From Pleurodeles waltl (Eukaryota > Chordata > Amphibia > Caudata > Salamandridae), in NCBI RefSeq assembly GCF_031143425.1, contig NC_090446.1, positions 1,028,103,066-1,028,167,065 of the forward strand: a stretch of 64,000 nucleotides of DNA, given 5' to 3'. The notes beneath the pieces were generated by a model. It was given only the letters and a program-made list of their open reading frames with translations, was not told the origin of the DNA and did no database searches. Numbering within the stretch: position 1 is the first letter of the stretch; the number at the start of each line of letters is the position of its first letter. Shown here one piece after another: positions 11,101 through 22,570 of the stretch. Made by a program: the position numbers and the translations under genes.

Positions 11101-13490
11101 CTAAAGATATCTATACCGAGAGGCTATCTAGCTCTCAAAGGGTCAGGCAGCTGGGGTGAGGAATTCCTATAGCCCGATGCCCAGGACATATTGTTTGGGG
11201 TCAAGAACAAGAAGTTTTCAAGTTTATTTTGTCCTTGGGACAAACAGGCCCAACCCCCTGCAACACAAACCCTTTGGCTGGCAGTTTACAGGGAAGGGAA
11301 CTGTCTGCTGTTGAGCTAATATTTGTGCCAATATGTTAACGCTGTTCAAACTTGTACTTCTGGTTAATTCCAAGTAAACGCTGTAAAGGTCACACTGCAC
11401 TACTTTGACAGCGGTTCCAGTGAAAAAAAAAAAAAATTGTGCACACGTTTGAAAAGTTTAACAATATGAGGCTACGTATAATGCTCTCTGATTAGATGCA
11501 AATGTTTGCAGCAGGTTGTAATCAATATTGATAATTCTTTGCTTTCAAAATAAAATGTTCAGGCAAACAGAGGGCCGGGTAGGACATCCGTGTACGATGC
11601 CCCATGAACCTCAATGAGCTGAACGCTAACCTCTGCCTACAACCTATGGGTCCCGGTCATGACTTTCAGCTGGGCTGGATATTCACAAGTCAGAAGTTTC
11701 TAAAGGGTACTATCAAATTAGTTTAATTTTCTAGGACTGAACAATGAGAGGGGTCACTTGTTATACTTTTAGTGGTAACCATTAGCGTACCACCCTGCTG
11801 ACATCTGTAGTTCCGAACTAGGGAACTTTTATTCACTTGTGGTCCTGAAGAAGCATCTTGGATCTCATTCTCCTCGACCGCCAGGTGCAAAACATGTCGA
11901 CCTTTACTCACTTTTGACCTTTATGGCTGCGTGGGTTGATTACCTTCACAAAGTAGCCCTCGATGCTTTACTGGTGGCTTTTTTTTTCCTTTTTAATCCC
12001 GCCAGGATTTAAAAAAAATCAAATGACTTTTTGGTAAACCCTAGATGGTTTTACTTATTCACGTCTCCTTTCACTTACATTTAGTTTTGCATATTTGACC
12101 CCAAATTTGTAGACACCCTCACACTTAGACTTCACAATACGGCATCTAATAGAGATCTCCGCTAAAGTGACCCTTTGTGGTCCTGTGGGACATTGCAGCG
12201 CCGGACCTACGAGGAGCAGCCCGATGATGACACATGATATCCCTTTTGGGATGTATGAGGGCAGTAAAAATTAAGGGTGCAATTCCCCTTTTGTTTGACG
12301 TGAGTGTGTAGCCTTCTAGTATCTTTTATTAGTAACAGTAGCCCTTCATTTTGTATTCAAAATAAAAACATGTTTTGCTAAAATACTGTGAAAGTTTAGG
12401 TACTATTTCTTTTAAGCATCATTTAGTAGACTGTGTTGATGCATCCTAGTATTTCCAAAAAATATTCATAATGGAAAACAAGTATACTCATTGTCAACAA
12501 GATTATGTCAAACATGAAAATAAACAAGTACTGGCAAAGTCAACAGATCTGACACTGGTGGTCAATCTTTTAGTTTTGTCAATGTATGTCTTATTTTGAC
12601 ATGGCTTTTGTTATTGTTTTGGGATGTGCCAGGCCCTCACCATTGTAACAAACATTGTCAAAAAGCAAAAACATATTTTGGTCTCAAAAAGCACAAATTG
12701 CCACAGTAGTTACTAGCACTGAGCAAAACTACTGTGTGCACCAAAGAGCACAATGGTATCACTCACAATGAAGCCAGTCGACAGATGAATAGAGAGAGAA
12801 ATAGAATTTTAATAAAAACAAAATGTCTTGGTTAACATCATAAGTAATTGGGAGCCCAATTCATAAAGAAAGTCACAAAAGTGTACATATGTATGTGTCT
12901 TTGCATTAGTGGTTTTCATGAATTCGCAAGAATTTACAGAAGCAGACCAGGAAAACTCATTCCTAGAACGTATTTGTGAATTGTATTTTAGCAGGAGCAA
13001 ATATGGACGTGTAGATTTGCTCATGCAAAAATCTGAGAGTCTACAAATTCACTTTCCCTCCACCCACTTTGTTCCCAACCCGGGAAGAACTTCTACTTCT
13101 GCCCTTGCCAAGAGCAAATTTCCATACTTTCTTGGTACGGGAAAAGATAAGAGATGAGTTGGTGAAAATCCTTAAACATGCATTTTTTAATAGGTTTGCA
13201 CAGACTCAAAGGCACTCCAGCCCTGGAACTATTGCTTACTGCTTCAGCCCCAGTATGCTGAGATGCAGGAAATTAGTATTCAAGCCCTATTACAGTAATA
13301 GACCTGGCATAATCAGAGAGGCTATTATCAGAGCTCTCACATAACAAGACTGCTGCCATAATTTATTGCCGCACTACAAGGCACCAAAGGTACAAGCAGA
13401 TGTGTTTTTTTTTTTTTTTTTTTTTACACAGTACTCATTCATGAAGCAACCTTTCCCATGGAGAAGCAGATAGTTTATTAAATCCCACAC
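11100..13490. other. No gene recognised; probable further insertion in L1-A
   Basis: About 2.4 kb separates the L1-A linker remnant from its RT start. It holds an A run at 11,423-11,436 and AT-rich sequence with no coding similarity. There is also a long T run at 13,405-13,425, which could be the tail of a minus-strand retroelement. I cannot name the inserted sequence. Confidence 0.3.
13405..13425. repeat. Poly-T run of 21
   Basis: A homopolymer of 21 T. It could be the reverse complement of a retrotransposed poly(A) tail, but I found no matching element body or target duplication. Confidence 0.9.
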
Positions 13491-13499
13491 CCCGGTCAG

Positions 13500-13573
13500 A
13501 CATCAGGCTTCCTGGAGATAGGAAGTAAAGGCTCTGGATAAAGATGAGGTTGAAGTACTCAAATCTGTCATTA
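13500..13573 (+). pseudogene. L1-A ORF2 RT start, left of the hAT insertion
   Basis: The last bases before the hAT read LDKDEVEVLKSVIT in the L1 ORF2 style that precedes the RT. The right continuation begins after the second target duplication at 20,665. With one copy of the 8-bp duplication removed, the frame runs on without a break into KDVCDALKSLASGKAAGADK, the conserved start of the L1 reverse transcriptase. Confidence 0.6.
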
Positions 13574-13581
13574 CTCTAAAG
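13574..13581. repeat. hAT target-site duplication, left copy
   Basis: CTCTAAAG directly precedes the CATGGGTACTCACAAAT terminal sequence. The same 8 bases follow the other terminus at 20,657-20,664. An 8-bp duplication is the hallmark of the hAT superfamily. Confidence 0.8.
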
Positions 13582-14099
13582 CATGGGTACTCACAAATAT
13601 TTTCTCAGGAGCAGCACTGTTTGGTCTTTGATGTGACCAAGGGCCGTATTGCTGCCAGCCTGGTGGCGGTCGGAGGCCTGGGGGTAGGTCGGGGAGGGGT
13701 AGTGGTAAAGTGTGTGTAGGGGAAGTGAATCATATACATCTAGGGCCTGAATTGCCCAATGCGAAACCAAAAACTTGGATATAAATTCCGGCTTCTCTAC
13801 TTAACCATATTGTGTGATCCTAGGCAAATGTTTTTTTTCCACTTTACCTGCTTTTTTTTTTCCTTTTTCTTCATCACATATAAGAACCTTGAAATATGTC
13901 TTCAGGATGTATGCTGTATGTATGCTTCTGTGTCTGATTTAATAAACTATAATGTTGTTCATATTTTATAGAAACCCAGCCCTCCCAAAGAGTTCACAGA
14001 ACAACTGTCTTGCCTTTTAGTTCAGTTTACATTGTTGTCAGGGTGTGCAGGATGGAAACGGATGAAAGTTTCTAAATTCATTTTTGAAAACAATCACTT

Positions 14100-14114
14100 T
14101 AAAAAATACTTCCG
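14100..14114. repeat. L1-C target-site duplication, left copy
   Basis: TAAAAAATACTTCCG, identical to the bases at 20,312-20,326, flanks the 5' end of L1-C. A 15-bp perfect duplication with an A-rich start is typical of L1 target-primed insertion. Confidence 0.85.
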
Positions 14115-14763
14115 GGGCGTGGCCAAGATGGCGGACTGAACAGACGCGCGGGTCCGATCTCTGCCGCCCGGGCCACTTAACTGCCTCGGATCTCCCAGCC
14201 TGGGAGGCAGCAGGGTCCGGCCGTGGTTCCCGATGTGGGGGAACCCCCGGGCGCACCACAGGGCCGGCTGGATTCCCGCACACGAAGTGAGGCACGTCGG
14301 GGCTGACGCTGGCGACCAGCGCGAGGGCTGAAAGGCACGCCCTGCCCTGACGCGCGCCCGGGACCCAGCGGCTCAGCCGCAGAAGTGGCGGCTCTCAGGA
14401 CCAGAGCCTCTGAGGAGGAAATCTCCATCAGGAGATCAGTGCTACGCTAGCTGTTGGTCCTGGAGATGGCTGTGCCCGTTTGCTGGGTCTATTCATACGG
14501 GGCCCGAGAGGACAGAGGTGACTGAGGTAAGGCTGAGCTGCGTGGCGAGGTGCTAGAGGTGCTGGCGGGCATTTGATGTGCTTGGGCCTTTAATCGGCGG
14601 TGCGGTCAGCCCGTGAACGCCCTAGCCAAAGCGAGGCTGGACTGCTGCGGGAGGCCACACGGCCACTGGCGGAATTGGGCAGCCAGGAGCACTTGATCCC
14701 CGGGTGTGAAGTGCAGTGGTCCGACTGGTTGACCTGTCCTTCTGCAGTTTGAGGTCAGCGGTG
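14115..14763 (+). promoter_or_regulatory. L1-C 5' UTR and internal promoter
   Basis: A GC- and CpG-rich leader of about 650 bp before the ORF1 start codon. It contains CCAAGATGGC at 14,123-14,132, a match to the YY1 binding motif that also sits near the 5' end of mammalian L1 and directs transcription start there. That role here is inferred. Confidence 0.6.
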
Positions 14764-15696
14764 ATGGTGACCTCTAAGGCACAGAGGGACCGGACGGTGA
14801 GGGACATGTTCACGGGGGGACCTCCGGTCCTGGGTGAGGCACCTGAGGAGCCGCCATCCACGAAAGGCCCTGAGATGCAGAGGGAGATGGCAGAGGATGA
14901 AGCAGCACCTGTCACAAAGGCTTTTCTTACCTCCCTGTTTGATTCCCTCCGTAGCGATTTACAGGAGCTCCGCAAGGACATATCTCAGGAGGTGAAGGAG
15001 GTACGGGTTGAGCTTACCTCCCTGGGCGAACGAGTAGCACAGGTTGAAGATGAGGAAACGGCCCGGGGTGAGGAGCTGGCAGACCTGCAGCAGGAGGTTA
15101 TTCGCTTGCGGGAGTAGCAGGACCTCCTCCAGATGGCAGTGGAAGATCTGGAGAAGCGGTCCCGCAGACATAACATCTGCATTAGAGGGGTACCGACTGG
15201 GGCCGAGAAGGAGGATTGGTGGCTTTGTGACCGCGTTGTTCCGCTCTGTCCTTGATGCGGAGGAGCCTCGAGAGATCGTCCTGTACAGAGTTCACCGGGT
15301 GCGTTGCCCTGGTGGAGCGGGGGTCCGCCCGCCGGATATTTTGGCGTGCGTCCAAAACTTTTGGCTGAAAGAAAGCATCCTGCAGCGAACGCGCAACCTC
15401 CCCCAGGTCCACTTTAGAGGTCATCAGCTCCAATTATTTCAGGACCTCTCGTTCGGACTTTGCAGCGACGGCGTGAGTTTAAGCCTATCACAGAGCAGTT
15501 GCATGAACATGGGGTGTCGTACTCGTGGGGTCACCCGTTTCACCTTGTCTTTCGCTGGGAGGAGCAGCTTCGTCAGGTGAAATCGTTGACGGAGGCGAAC
15601 CGGACCCTGGGTTTGGAGGAGGATACTCAGGGTTCAGCCTTGATGCTGGGGGCGGCCGACGGGCCCCGCCCGCAGTGGTGGAGGAGGGAGAAATAG
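14764..15696 (+). pseudogene. L1-C ORF1 (RNA-binding chaperone), broken
   Basis: Starts at ATG 14,764 (MVTSKAQRDR). A heptad coiled coil runs through about 14,930-15,114 (LRSDLQELRKDI, LGERVAQVEDE). A TAG at 15,115-15,117 interrupts it, then the same frame gives DLEKRSRRHNICIRGVP, the start of the RRM. A frameshift near 15,190 moves to the frame with REIVLYRVHRVRC and PPDILACVQNFWLK (RRM end and C-terminal domain). A second shift near 15,460 restores the first frame with RRREFKPITEQLHEHGVSY. Product about 310 residues if unbroken, a normal ORF1 size. One nonsense and two frameshifts abolish it. Confidence 0.85.
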
Positions 15697-16122
15697 ATGG
15701 CGTCCTACTGTGCCGGAGCAGATATCGGAACGTCAAGCGGCAGTCAGCAGTGTGGCGGCTGGGACAAGTGCCTAGGTGATGGGAGCCGGGAGCTGTTGAT
15801 CGGTCGGAGGCAGCTTGGGCGTGCCTTCGATCCTTCTAGCGAGGTTTGGGCGGTGGGGTCGGTGGAACTGGTGGACGATACGGTGTGGTTCTACAGCCTC
15901 GTTGGGACATTTCCTCTTCGGGATGTGTGGGAGAGGACTTTGTTACTCTGAGCATTTGTTGTGTGTTATAAGTTTGTTGGTTTGCTTCCCTGCGAGACTG
16001 GTGTTTATGGGCTACAATGGGCGGGCCGTGCGACCTAGAGCGGCTGAGGTATTGTGTTAGGCCTAGGTTCTGGTCGCCCTACAGATCCCTTCCCCCTCAC
16101 GGCAAACTCTGCCCTGAGATGT

Positions 16123-19100
16123 ATGGCAGTTAAGTGCTTGAGTCTGAATGTCCGAGGGCTTAACAATCCGACCAAGCGGCTCGCGATATTGTCAGCTCTA
16201 GAGATATCTGGGAGCCATACCTGTTTATTGCAGGAGACACACCTATTGCACAAAGACACTTTCCGCGTGCGTTCAAGTTGGTTTCCTAGACAACTTTGGT
16301 CCTCAGCAGCTTCAAAGCATGCAGGGGTGGCAATACTGCTCTAAAGGTCCTTCCCTGGGGAAGTGGTGGGGAAGGTACATGAAGTGCAAGGCAGGTTCCT
16401 GGCTATTAGAGTAAGATTGGGGCCCTTCTTCACGGTTGCCTCCCTCTATGCTCCAAATGTTCAGCAAGAGGCATTCTTGAGACAGATAGTTTCCTCGACA
16501 CTTAGCTCACCGGATAGCGCCATCTTGGTGGGCGGAGATTTTAATCTAGTAATGGACAACGAGCTTGAACGCTCGGGCCAACGCGTAGGGCAGGGAGGGG
16601 CGCTATCGGAGGCTGGACGACAGTGGCTGGCTGAATGTGGGTTAGAGGATGTATGGAGGAAGCTTCACCCTACGCTGCAAGATTATTCCTTTTTATTCAG
16701 CAGCGTCCAAGACTTACGCACAGCTTGATCTTTTCCTGGCCTCACACGAGTTTCTGCCCCGAGTTAGGGAGGCCACGATCAAACAGAGGGCCTTGACGGA
16801 TCATGCTCCGGTTACCGTAGAGCTTTCCATGGAAGTTGGTTGAGTGGGCACACCGACTTGGCGTTTTAGGGATTCCTTGCTGCAACGCAAGACGGTGGTA
16901 GAGTCGCTTCGACGCACGATCGTGGACTACATTAGCCTCAATGACGATGGTAGTACTTCCGTGGAGACGGTTTGGGAGGCTTTTAAAGCTGTGGTGAGGG
17001 GCGAGGTAATGGCACTGTCCACAAGAGACAATAAGACACGGAGGGAGCGGCTGGAGCAGAAGGTGGCCATACTGGAATGTGCCAACAAATCTACGGGCGC
17101 ACCGAGAACTTGGCGGGAATTAGAGAAGGTGAGGCAGCAACTGAAAAGACTAGACTGGGATAGGGCGGAGTATGCGGTAGTGCGAATTAAGCATAAATAT
17201 TATATTGCCAGCAACAGGTGCGGGGAAACTCTTAGCGAACCGACGGCGAGCGCAACGGGCGGCTTCGGCAATAAAATTAATTAGTTCCCCTTCAAGGGGG
17301 GAGGCCCACTCGAGCGACCAGATTGCTGAAGCTTTTGCAGACTTTTACCGGGCTTGTATGCGGCAGACGTGCGGGATGACACAGCTCTGGAACCCTATTT
17401 AGAGGACATAGCAGTTACCCCTCTTGGGGAGAGGGAGGCGTCCCTGCTGGATCTGCCGATAAGAGCAGTGGAGGTCATATCAGCTATCTCACACCTAAAG
17501 GCCAGAAAGTCTCCGGGTACTGACGGGTACACAGCATTATTTTATAAGACCTTCTGTGCGGAGCTCGCCCCGCTCCTTGTGCGTCTTTTTAATTCCTTTC
17601 AGATGACGGGAGCTTTGACGCCTAGTATGTTAGATGCTACCATTGCTGTTATACATAAGCCGGGTAAAGACCCAGAAGAGTGCGCTTCATACAGACCAAT
17701 TTTGCTTTTGAGTATTGATGCCAAGCTGTTTACTGGGATTCTTGCACATCGCCTTAACCCTTATATGCCGGGTCTTATCGATCCGGACCAGTCAGGTTTT
17801 ATCCCACATCGTCAATGTGGCGATAACACGAAGCGGCTTCTGGATTTAGTAGATAAAATAAACCGATCTCGTAGGGCCACGCTCTTCTTAGCTATAGACG
17901 CTGAAAAGGCATTCGACAGAGTTCACTAGCCTTACCTTTTTCAGGTTTTGAAGCGTTTTGGTCTGGGCCCCGGGTTTAGATCTTGGATACGATGCGCCTA
18001 TCAATCCCCTAGGGCGGCGGTTCGGGTTAATGGCGTGCTCTCCCTACCGTTCCCAGTTAGGCACGGGACTAGACAGTGATGCCCGCTCTCACCCCTCTTG
18101 TTTGCGCTCTACATGGAGCCCCTCGCGCAGCGCTTGCGAGACAGTCCTTCGGTCTCCGGTGTGAAATTCGGTGGGGACCACCATCTTATTACTCTTTATG
18201 CTGACGATGTTATCCTTACAGTGGCAGAGCCTATGACCTCGTTGCCTGCGCTATTGGGGATACTAGATGAATTTAGCCATGTTTCGGGATTTAAGGTGAA
18301 CATGCAGAAATCGCAGATCCTGTGCTTATAAACGAACCCGGATCACGAGGCGGACCTGATAGCGAGATACCCCTTTCTGTGGTCGTCTACACGCCTTTCT
18401 TACTTGGGTGTAGATCTGGCGACCTCGGATGCGAAGACAGAGAGCGCAAATTATACAAAGCTGGTCTGCGAGGTACAGCGAGATCTGGAGTCGTGGGGGA
18501 GACATAGGCTGTCATGGCTGGGTAGAGTGGCGGCGGTTAAGATGACTGTTTTACCGCGTATTCTTTGTGTATTCCAAGCGCTCCCGCTGGCCCCACCTCC
18601 CCGGACGATTGCCACTCTTCAATCGGCGGTCCTGAGGTTTATTTGGGAGGGCCGACCGGCGCGACTGCCGCGACAGGTTTTGTATTGCCCTAAGAATGGG
18701 GGAGGATTATTGATTCTGTGTCTCCTGCGTTACTTCCAAACAACGCAGTTGCGTTTTCTTTTAGAGTGGAGCCGTCCGCTCATGGAGAAACATTGGTGCT
18801 TTATGGATCAAGCGGTAGCGGGCTCCCATATATGGAAGGAGCCCTGGCTCCTACGTCGTCATAGAGCTAGAGGACTTTATTCTTCTCCAGTCACGGGAGT
18901 AACCCTGCGAATATGGGACACTGTGGCTTGTCGTTTGGGGTTGACGTCTTTTCCGTCCCTGATGACACCTATTGGTGAGAATCTGGACTTCGAGCCTGCG
19001 CTTAATTTGGAGGGACTGAGACGCTGGTACGAGGGGGGCTGTAGGAGAGTGAGAAGCCTCTTCGATGAACAAGGGGTATTATCCTTTGACCAGATGAAGG

Positions 19101-19829
19101 AAATGTACAGCTTACGGGAGGTGGATAGGTTGATGTATTATCAGGTCCGGCACTGGGCCCTCCTGCCGACTAATAGAGCATTAATAGATAGGCCCCCTTA
19201 CACCATTCAAGAACTGGCTGCTGCTAAAGAAGGGTGATAGGAGTGCCATCTCCGAGCTGTATCGACTCCTACAGGGGGAGAAGCGACTGCCCAAGTCGAA
19301 GGGGCAGCTGAGATGGGAGAGAGAACTCGGGAGGGAATTTACAGACGAGGAGTGGGACAGCATATTCTATAGAACACACCACACAGCTTATAATGCAGCA
19401 GGGACAGAGACATCATATAAAGTGGCCTCCTACTGGTATACTCCAGCGCGCATCCATGCATGGAGTCCTGATAAGTCAGATTGGTGCTGGAGGGGTTGTG
19501 GAGCCACAGGTACACTGATGCATTTACTATGGCACTGTCCCAAGCTGCATCGTTATTGGGAAAGTATACTAGATAATATAGATACGGCATTTCACACTGA
19601 GATTCCAAGGTTCCCATCTTATATAGTGCTGGGGTTACCAAACCCCCTTACTTTCCCCCTAAGATCGCTAAAAGGGAGGCAGATGGCTTTGGCGCTTAAT
19701 GCTGCGTTACAGCAGATTCTTGCTCTCTGGGGTACAGACAGAGTGCCGACGCAGACGGCATGGTTACAGAAGCTGTGGTTTATCCTGGATGTGGAAAAAC
19801 TCTTTGGCCTCCCAGCAGCGAGTGAGTGA
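16123..19829 (+). pseudogene. L1-C ORF2 (endonuclease, reverse transcriptase), broken
   Basis: ATG at 16,123 opens the APE-type endonuclease: LNVRGLNN, LLQETHLL, SLYAPN, GGDFNLV and TDHAPV are in order up to about 16,830. The RT follows: ARKSPGTDGYT, SYRPILLLSIDAKL, DPDQSGFIPHRQ, AIDAEKAFDRVH, CPLSPLLFALYMEPLA and the catalytic YADD at 18,197-18,208. A C-terminal Cys motif (CWRGC...HLLWHC) lies near 19,485-19,540. In-frame stops are at 16,342, 16,841, 17,927, 18,077 and 18,329. Frame changes lie near 16,715, 17,215, 17,375 and 19,225. The length, about 1,235 codons, is normal for L1. All catalytic boxes are still readable, so decay is moderate. Confidence 0.92.
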
Positions 19830-20311
19830 TTGATTTGAATGAATTATGGAAGCCATTTCTTCAGATTTTATCCTCAGAGTTTACGGAATTAACATGCCCG
19901 GCCTATTTGAGATTGACTTGATCTAGGTGCAGGCTATCGGGAGGGCAGACTTTGGAGAACTAAAGTCGGGGAGGGGAGTGGTGGGGCCCGAGAGAGACAC
20001 GGAGAGGACTTGGACTCTAGAGGGAAGCACTTTTCGTATGTTTTATTTATTTGTTGGGGGGATGCACATTAGCAGGACCCGCAATCTGGAAGTGTATTAG
20101 CACTGCTCGCTGACTCTCTGGGTTACGATATGGGGATGGTGGGAGGCTGCCTTCGGTGTAGCCCGGAGAGTGGGATTTCAATGGGCAGATCTCCCGCCAT
20201 CAGTGCGGTGGTCTTTGCTGGAGTGAAATATGTTACCTATTGCCCCGAGTTGTATTGTGTTGTATTCTGTATGTTTATATTTGCAAAATAATGATGAACA
20301 GATTTGATCCA
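19830..20311 (+). other. L1-C 3' UTR
   Basis: About 480 bp of non-coding sequence from the ORF2 stop to the right target duplication. It ends GATTTGATCC then the A-rich duplication. There is no long poly(A) tail and no perfect AATAAA, so the 3' end pairs with the target through a short A stretch only. Confidence 0.7.
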
Positions 20312-20326
20312 TAAAAAATACTTCCG
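20312..20326. repeat. L1-C target-site duplication, right copy
   Basis: TAAAAAATACTTCCG, the perfect partner of 14,100-14,114. After it the hAT sequence resumes. Confidence 0.85.
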
Positions 20327-20656
20327 ATATAAAGTTGCGTACTAAGGTGAAATGGTTCTGCAGGTTAATGAAATGCACAGTTTGAATTTCACACAGACCA
20401 TACTTTCATATTTTAGTTGCCAGCTGTCTTTAATAATGAAGGAGTTTCTAAAGTTAAGAGTTCCAGAACACCCTAGTTACTCATTTTCTTTAACTTCAAC
20501 TAGACTCCAAATAAAAACGTGCCTGTTTATTTAACAATTTTAGTGCGAGTGGTGAGTCGAATAAACAGCTGCACACTGCTGCTGTTCACCTGGGGGCCGC
20601 ATATAAATGTCAGGAGGGCCCCATGCGGCCCCTTGGCCGTACTTTGAGGATCACTG

Positions 20657-20664
20657 CTCTAAAG
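20657..20664. repeat. hAT target-site duplication, right copy
   Basis: CTCTAAAG directly after the right hAT terminus, the partner of 13,574-13,581. L1-A coding sequence continues from here. Confidence 0.8.
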
Positions 20665-21095
20665 GATGTATGTGATGCTCTAAAATCTCTGGCGTCAGGA
20701 AAAGCTGCTGGGGCTGACAAAATCCAACTAGAATTTTATTGTGTATTTTTCCCGTATTTGACTAAGGACCGGTTAGAAACATTCCTTGGTATTCAACAAG
20801 ATGAGAACACCAACATCCGGGGGAAGAGGCACTCAACATTGGGGTTTTCAGAAAGAAGGGGACGCCATCAACAAAACCAGGGTCAAATAGGCAGATATCC
20901 GTAATCAGTGCTAAAGCTAAACTGTACACAAATATCTTTGTGACATGTATGGGGAGGGTCATACCCAAATGGTTTCACCTTGGCAGCACTGATTCATACC
21001 AGGGCGAGGGTCCACAGAACATATAATATGGGCTATTACACTCTGACATTGCAGATGTCCCTAAGAACCTTTTGGCTATGATCCTCTTCGACACA
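20665..21095 (+). pseudogene. L1-A ORF2 reverse transcriptase remnant, cut by DIRS-D
   Basis: The frame continues from 13,573 across the hAT: DALKSLASGKAAGADKIQLEFY, the RT entry motif. Further on are AKLYTNIF- and PKWFHLGS-like strands near 20,915-20,990, with frame changes. The last readable piece is AMILFDTE at about 21,075-21,098, corresponding to the strand before the first catalytic Asp region. DIRS-D begins at this point, so it inserted into the L1 RT. Confidence 0.6.
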
Positions 21096-21400
21096 GAAGT
21101 TACTTACTGTCTCTACCAGATAAGGCATTACGGAAGGTATCTAGCTGCAGATTCCTTACCTTTGACTTCTTTCCAGGCATCAGACTGGATCTGGAAGATT
21201 GTTGTGGGCAGTACCCCTGTACACATTTAGGTGGCATTGATCCGCTCCACGTGTCAGCATTGTCCGCGCAGGATATGAAGCCATGGTTCCTGTACAGACA
21301 CCATCCCTATGCGCAGACATCAGTTTCTTTTTACATGTCAAAAGCACAGAGCCATAAAGAAACTGACTACCGGTGTATCAAAACTAAGGCCCTGAAAGGG
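21096..21400. repeat. DIRS-D left inverted terminal repeat
   Basis: Outer end GAAGTTACTTACT, then a 29-bp module (21,109-21,137), then the arm TATCTAGCTGCAGATTCCTT. From about 21,172 (GATCTGGAAGATTGTTGTG) it aligns with the reverse complement of 32,310-32,493, for example GATCCGGAAGATTTTTGTG. This confirms the pair. Confidence 0.7.
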
Positions 21401-21439
21401 GAGTACCTGCTCCTAGAAATCAGTTTGCAGAGAGGGGAG

Positions 21440-21550
21440 GGTCTGTAAGGAATCTGCAGCTAGATATTGTCATTACCAGATAAGGCGTTACCGAAGGCAG
21501 GTAACTTTTTCATCTGATACAGACTTCTAGCTGCAGGTTCCTTACCTTTG
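21440..21550. repeat. DIRS-D internal complementary region
   Basis: Contains GTAAGGAATCTGCAGCTAGA, the reverse complement of the left-repeat arm, next to CTTCTAGCTGCAGGTTCCTT, which would pair with the missing right end. Such a region, joining copies of both termini, is diagnostic of DIRS-type elements and reflects their circular intermediate. Confidence 0.65.
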
Positions 21551-21949
21551 AATAGATAGCCAAGCATTACCATCTCAAGAGGTGGGTCTGCAAACCAAGT
21601 TGATACCAGAAAGTCCTACAGGACCGATTAGGCAAAGTACCCGTTCCTATGGACCTGACTGTCCAGGCAGTAGTGTTTGGTAAACGTCTGCCGCCTGACA
21701 GATGTCAAGGACTGGAACTCTGCATCCTAACGCAGTGTTCACAGCTGTAGCTCAGGTAGAATGAGCACAAACCTTCAGGGGGTTGCTTTTTGGCTAGTGC
21801 GTAGCACATCCTAATGCAGAGTACAATGGAGATGGTCTACTTCTACACTGCCCAACCTTTCTTTGCACCCACATGACCTACAAATAGTTGGTCATACACC
21901 TGGAACCCTTTAGTACGCTCAAGGTAGAACACTATTGCTCTTTTGGGTC

Positions 21950-22570
21950 TAGATGGTGGAGTCTCCTGTCTTCCTTAGAAAGATGTGGGGGTGCATAAAA
22001 TGTAGGCAAGGTGATAGACTGGCCTACATGAAAGGGCGTAACTACTTTTGGCAGAAAAGATGCTCTAATGCAAAGCACCACTTTATCAAGATAGATGGAA
22101 AGGTAGATAACAATGCCTGCAGCTCCATCTTGCTACGGGCAGATGTAACAGCCACAAGGAAGGCTGTTTTCAAAGTAATAAGCCTGAGAGGACAATTGTG
22201 AAGCTTGAAAAGAGCACACATCAGAAATGTGAAAAACAAATTTAGATTCCATTGGGGGATAATGAAGGGGGGTGGAAGAATGAGATGTACATAGGTTCCT
22301 CTAAGGTCTTGTACTACACAATAGGGGACTTTAATAAGTTTGATTAGGCAAAAAATCAGAAATAGAGGACCCATACTCTAGGAGTGCCCATAGCGGAGCC
22401 CTGCTGGGCCAAGGAAAGGATAAACAGGACCTCAAAGAGAGGGGTAGACAGGGTGTCAGACTGGTCTGTGCACCATGCCACAAATTTCTTACAATGACAG
22501 GCATATACCGTTTTAGCGGAGGGATATCCGGCTGCCAAGATTACATTAGACTTTGGAAGGAAGGTCAAAA
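21950..22570 (-). pseudogene. DIRS-D tyrosine recombinase remnant
   Basis: Minus-strand frames give the N-terminal arm-binding part (AKTVYACHCKKFVAWC near 22,480-22,520). The conserved catalytic-domain start is TLKTAFLVAVTSARS near 22,150-22,195. It parallels LTWKAAFLVAITSARR in the intact DIRS-E copy, including the first catalytic Arg region. Stops and frameshifts are frequent. The C-terminal HxxR and Tyr motifs are not clearly readable. Confidence 0.7.

Larger units (their letters stand above)
14115..20311 (+). mobile_element. Full-length L1 retrotransposon, coding-dead (element L1-C)
   Basis: A 6.2 kb L1 with all parts: a GC-rich 5' UTR, ORF1, ORF2 and 3' UTR, bounded by a perfect 15-bp target duplication. 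The 5' end reads GGGCGTGGCCAAGATGGCGG, like the start of other vertebrate L1s. Because the 5' end is intact the element is full length rather than truncated. Both ORFs carry stops and frameshifts, so it is inactive. It lies inside the hAT, so it is younger than that insertion. Confidence 0.88.
13582..20656. mobile_element. hAT DNA transposon, non-autonomous, interrupted by L1-C
   Basis: The termini are CATGGGTACTCACAAAT on the left and, as reverse complement on the right, CAGTGATCCTCAAAGTA. These are imperfect inverted repeats of the hAT CA..G..TCTCA type, flanked by identical 8-bp duplications. Without L1-C the element is only about 860 bp and has no transposase frame, so it is a non-autonomous copy. 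GGCC-rich subterminal sequence is visible on both sides (GGGCCGTA near 13,650; TTGGCCGTAC near 20,635). It inserted into the RT region of L1-A. Confidence 0.75.

Noticed and set aside
13405..13425. Poly-T as proof of a separate SINE or L1
   Set aside because: No element body or target duplication can be linked to it.
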